From assembly GCF_001613045.1 (NCBI RefSeq), contig NZ_BDBP01000039.1:1-64000 (forward strand): a stretch of DNA of 64,000 bases. Direction: 5' to 3'. Positions 61,225 to 64,000 of this stretch are shown piece by piece. Numbering within the stretch: the stretch's first letter is position 1; each line of letters begins with the position of its first letter. Origin of the DNA: Nocardia lijiangensis NBRC 108240. GTDB taxonomy: Bacteria; Actinomycetota; Actinomycetes; Mycobacteriales; Mycobacteriaceae. The notes beneath the pieces were generated by a model. It was given only the letters and a program-made list of their open reading frames with translations, did not search any database and had not been told where the DNA came from. Both the position numbers and the translations under genes were made by a program.

Positions 61225-63110
61225 GACTTCGGCAACTTCGGAATGACGGAACTCATCACCCGCGCGGCGCGATCACAGGCGCCGGGCTGAATCTTGTCCG
61301 GTGCGGGAAACAGGTCGATGTGGACGATCTCGGCCTTGTCGCCGCGAGTCGGACGCACCATGAGCGTGAGATAGCACCGGTACGGAAGTTCCTCGACGAA
61401 GACGGTGCGGCCGCCGATCTCCCTGGTGCTCTTCACGCCGAGCCCGGACTTGGCCGCTCTGGCGGCGCTGTCCGGGCGCGGGGCTTCCTTCAGTGCGAAA
61501 TCCATGCCCCAATCCCGGCCGGTCACCTGGCAGCCGTGCGGGGAGCTCTGTTCTCGCTTGGCGGGATCGCCGAGTGCGTCCAGCTCGGTTTTCCTGTCGA
61601 GTATCGCGCACGGATCGAGGCGAAGTACGGAGTCGTCGGGCACCTCCCGCAGCGGCGGATTCACCGACAATCGGCGCACCACCGCACTCAGTGCGCGTTC
61701 GGCGAACGGGCAGCCGTTGCCTGCCGCGGTCATGTGGGCCTGTACCCGGACCGCCATGGACACCCCGTTCTGCGTCAGCACGGCCCGTTCACAGATGCGC
61801 GCCTCGGTGTCGTCGCCGAGCAACGGCATCCATCCCAGTGCCGTACCCGTCATCGAGAATATCTCGCGGGTCTCCCGCACCGAAATCCCCAGCCGCACAC
61901 CGAAGGACACCTTCTTCCCGTCGGCGGTCGTATAGGCGATGTCGCAGCTGTTGCCGTTTTCCACGAGCTCCGCGGTGGGAGTGCCCAACTCGCCGAGCAC
62001 ATCGGGCTCCAGCAGCCTGCACGGGTCGAGGAGCCTGGCCTCGTCGGGCGTCAGCGCCAGCGCCGGTTCGGACATCGGGACCGCGTGCCCGGTCACGCCG
62101 CTCCCCCACGCGAGCGCGGCGCCGACACCGAGCACCGTCGCGAGGGCCATGGCAGCGATCACCCGAAGATGATTACGCCGCAATGGATTACGCGAGTCGG
62201 GTGGGTCTTCGACTGCGGCAACGGCGGCGCCGGTCGCCCACCGGATGGCCTCGTCCTGTGTTTCGGCGATGCGGCGGCGGACGCGCACCGGCCACATCGG
62301 TTCCGCGGCGATCGCTCCGGCCGCCTCCAGCAGCTGCTCCGGGGTAGGCCGCGCCACCGGATCCTTGGCCAGGCAGGCGTCGACCACCGGCCGCAGCGGG
62401 CCGGGGACGCCGCTGGTGTCGGGCGTGCGATACAGCACGTTGTAGAGGATCTGCGGCGTCGAAACCCCTTGGAAAGGGCTGGCTCCGGTCGCCGCCATCG
62501 CGAGAATCGTGCCCACCGAGAAGATGTCGCTCGCGGCACTCAGCGGACTGCATTCGGCCTGCTCCGGCGACATGTAGGCGGGCGACCCGACCACGGTGCC
62601 GGTCGCGGTCAGCTGCACGTCGTCTTCCAGCGCCCTGGCGATGCCGAAATCGATGACCCGCGGACCCTCGTTGGTGAGCAGCACATTGCTCGGTTTCAGA
62701 TCCCGGTGCACCAGGCCCGTGCGATGAATCTCGATGAGCGCCATGGCCAGGCCGGTGGCCAGCAGCTTCAGCCCGCTGAGGTGCAGCGGTCCGAAGCTGT
62801 CCACCACCTCCTGCAATGCCGGGCCAGCGATGTATTCCGAAGCCAGCCAAGGGTTCTCGGCATCGGTGTCGACATCGACGACGCCCGCGGTGTAGGCGCC
62901 GGTGACCTGCTGGGAGGCGATCGCCTCGCGGCGGAAACGGTCACGGAATTCCGAACTTCCGGTCAGGTGCGCGTGAATCTGCTTCACCGCCACCAGTCGT
63001 CCGTCGCCCGCCTGCCCCAGCAGCACCTGGCCCATGCCGCCGCGGCCGATCACAGCCAGCATCCGGTACCGGCCCAGCCGGCCCGGGTCCTGTGGTCCCA
63101 GCGGTTTCAC
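61221..63110 (-). CDS. Transmembrane Ser/Thr protein kinase (PASTA-less Pkn type)
   Basis: 629 residues from GTG 63110. All kinase motifs are present: GRGGMG loop (22-27), K43 in VAVKQI, HRDLKPSN (135-142, catalytic D137), DFG (154-156), and the activation segment with TVVGSPAYMSPEQ. A transmembrane helix is at about 322-341 (VIAAMALATVLGVGAALAWG). The extracellular part has two DUF3558-like lobes with DPCRLLEPDVLGELG and DPCAILDRKTELDALG. It lies 22 bp after a lipoprotein gene and overlaps the pseudokinase gene. The three probably form a sensing unit; ligand unknown. Confidence 0.93.
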   Translation of the reverse strand: MKPLGPQDPGRLGRYRMLAVIGRGGMGQVLLGQAGDGRLVAVKQIHAHLTGSSEFRDRFRREAIASQQVTGAYTAGVVDVDTDAENPWLASEYIAGPALQEVVDSFGPLHLSGLKLLATGLAMALIEIHRTGLVHRDLKPSNVLLTNEGPRVIDFGIARALEDDVQLTATGTVVGSPAYMSPEQAECSPLSAASDIFSVGTILAMAATGASPFQGVSTPQILYNVLYRTPDTSGVPGPLRPVVDACLAKDPVARPTPEQLLEAAGAIAAEPMWPVRVRRRIAETQDEAIRWATGAAVAAVEDPPDSRNPLRRNHLRVIAAMALATVLGVGAALAWGSGVTGHAVPMSEPALALTPDEARLLDPCRLLEPDVLGELGTPTAELVENGNSCDIAYTTADGKKVSFGVRLGISVRETREIFSMTGTALGWMPLLGDDTEARICERAVLTQNGVSMAVRVQAHMTAAGNGCPFAERALSAVVRRLSVNPPLREVPDDSVLRLDPCAILDRKTELDALGDPAKREQSSPHGCQVTGRDWGMDFALKEAPRPDSAARAAKSGLGVKSTREIGGRTVFVEELPYRCYLTLMVRPTRGDKAEIVHIDLFPAPDKIQPGACDRAARVMSSVIPKLPKS

Positions 63111-63132
63111 GCCGCGCCCTCGCTCTGCACCA

Positions 63133-64000
63133 TCATCGGGATTCCGCGAGCACGGCCTGCTGCGCCTGCGCCAGCCAGCGAATGTCGGGATCGTCGTTGC
63201 TGAAGATCTGGGTGACGAACCGGCCCTCGACGATCAGGCAGGTGAACCGCCGCGCCTCGATCGCCTCCACACTGGGACGCAGCCGCCGGAAGCAGTGAGC
63301 GTCGCTCGGGCCGGACATCGCCACGTAGTTCCCGGCGGTGAGGCGTTGCACGGTCTGCTCGGCGTACGCGGCGGCGGAGTCGGGACCGGCGGTGCGATAC
63401 AGGAACTTGTTGTGCGACACCGCCACCGCGTCGATCCCGCCTGCCAGATATTCCTGCGCCTGCCGGGCGGGATGGTCGACAAGCAGCGCGTAGGCGCGCG
63501 GACCGTACACGGCGAATGTCTGTTTGTCGGGGGCGTAGTCGCCCGTTTTGACCAGCCGCGGCAGCAGTGCGTCGCGGTCGAGCCGCAGACCGGGCAGGTC
63601 CGCGACGGGAGTCGGCGTGAACGTGCCGAGTTCGGCGAGCTGCGCGGTATATGTCCGGCTCACCACATCGGTGAGTTGCTGTTCGTTCGGTTCGGCGATT
63701 TTCGCGAACACCCGAAGTACGAGGTTCTTCCACACCATCCAGCTGCCGACCGTCGAGATGCCGGGCCGCCAATGGCTCAGGGCCGCAGGGAATCCGGGGA
63801 CGGGCACCGGGACGTTGTCGACGTTGGCGGCGAAATCCTCCGCGGCCATGGCGGCGGCGGCCTGCTCGGCGGTCGCCTCGTCGGCGAAGGACAGGATCGT
63901 GATCGACAGCGACTTCTTCGCCTCCGCGTTGTGCTGGTCGACATCGGCGGCGATGGCGCCGAATCCGGCGTAGACGTCGAAGGACGACAGCGCCCGCAGC
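63133..64000 (-). CDS. DUF7373-like secreted/lipoprotein, 5' part outside window
   Basis: The minus frame is open from the right edge to the stop at 63133, about 289 codons visible. The pattern FTPTPVADLPGLRLDRDALL, PDKQTFAVYGPRAYALLVDH and RRFTCLIVEGRFVTQIFSND resembles DUF7373-type envelope lipoproteins of Nocardia and mycobacteria. The signal sequence lies beyond the window. An internal ATG at 63849 is not the true start. It is 22 bp upstream of the kinase start and probably in the same operon. Confidence 0.75.
   Translation of the reverse strand, partial: LRALSSFDVYAGFGAIAADVDQHNAEAKKSLSITILSFADEATAEQAAAAMAAEDFAANVDNVPVPVPGFPAALSHWRPGISTVGSWMVWKNLVLRVFAKIAEPNEQQLTDVVSRTYTAQLAELGTFTPTPVADLPGLRLDRDALLPRLVKTGDYAPDKQTFAVYGPRAYALLVDHPARQAQEYLAGGIDAVAVSHNKFLYRTAGPDSAAAYAEQTVQRLTAGNYVAMSGPSDAHCFRRLRPSVEAIEARRFTCLIVEGRFVTQIFSNDDPDIRWLAQAQQAVLAESR

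Noticed and set aside
59008..63203. Very long plus-strand open frames opposite the two kinase genes
   Set aside because: They are antisense to well-supported kinases, Arg/Gly/His-rich without domains, and arise from codon bias in high-GC DNA.
1..64000. tRNA, rRNA or riboswitch genes
   Set aside because: None was recognised by eye on either strand; a covariance-model scan would be needed to exclude small RNAs.

Overview
The window is high-GC actinobacterial chromosome, most likely from Nocardia or a close relative. The support is: a backbone that follows the mycobacterial order dlaT, SDR epimerase, lipB, lipA, DUF4191, RDD protein, glnA1, glnE, glnA2, caeA; a GlnR box in front of glnA1; type VII secretion (ESX) substrates without the ESX machinery; paired Ser/Thr kinases with DUF3558-like lobes; and frequent GTG starts with ATGA or GTGA overlaps.

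Layout. (1) 1-4611: 3' end of dlaT, an SDR epimerase, a GNAT acetyltransferase, lipB and lipA (lipoate synthesis beside a lipoyl-enzyme gene). (2) 4612-35207: about 30.6 kb of accessory DNA between lipA and the DUF4191 gene, which are neighbours in mycobacteria as I recall. It begins with a WXG100/WXG100/toxin/pentapeptide-repeat operon, then an IS701-like transposase remnant joined to a second copy of the lipA 3' end. Next come a LuxR-type ATPase regulator divergent from a glyoxalase operon, a WYL regulator with a DinB protein, a lipoprotein, a stand-alone argS with a DNA-methylase remnant, and a second pentapeptide protein. After these is a tightly coupled operon of a winged-helix-like protein, a Cas4-like Fe-S nuclease, three tandem micro-ORFs, a beta-barrel-like protein and an SF1 helicase. 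The region ends with a NERD protein carrying tandem repeats, a VWA surface protein, an EF-G-like GTPase, and debris that includes a 21-bp tandem repeat and a copied piece of the EF-G-like gene. (3) 35208-56728: backbone resumes with DUF4191, an alpha/beta hydrolase, RDD, glnA1, a mixed set (epimerase/TetR pair, secreted tyrosine phosphatase, CocE hydrolase, M20 peptidase, monoacylglycerol-lipase-like hydrolase, RibH2-type lumazine synthase, zinc metallopeptidase lipoprotein, EEP phosphatase, HPr-like protein), then glnE, glnA2 and caeA. (4) 56944-58916: a degenerate T7SS toxin/immunity array with a truncated EspC-like gene, two toxin tails and three immunity-like genes. (5) 59335-64000: a pseudokinase, an active kinase and a partial lipoprotein, apparently co-transcribed.

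Themes. Nitrogen assimilation is represented by glnA1, its adenylyltransferase glnE, and glnA2. Interbacterial conflict is represented by one intact and one decayed T7SS effector locus plus spare pentapeptide genes. The best candidate for an undescribed system is the nuclease/beta-barrel/helicase operon at 20780-25684, which looks like a Dna2-type machine split over separate genes with a micro-ORF array inside it. All calls come from reading the sequence and family knowledge; no database search was run.
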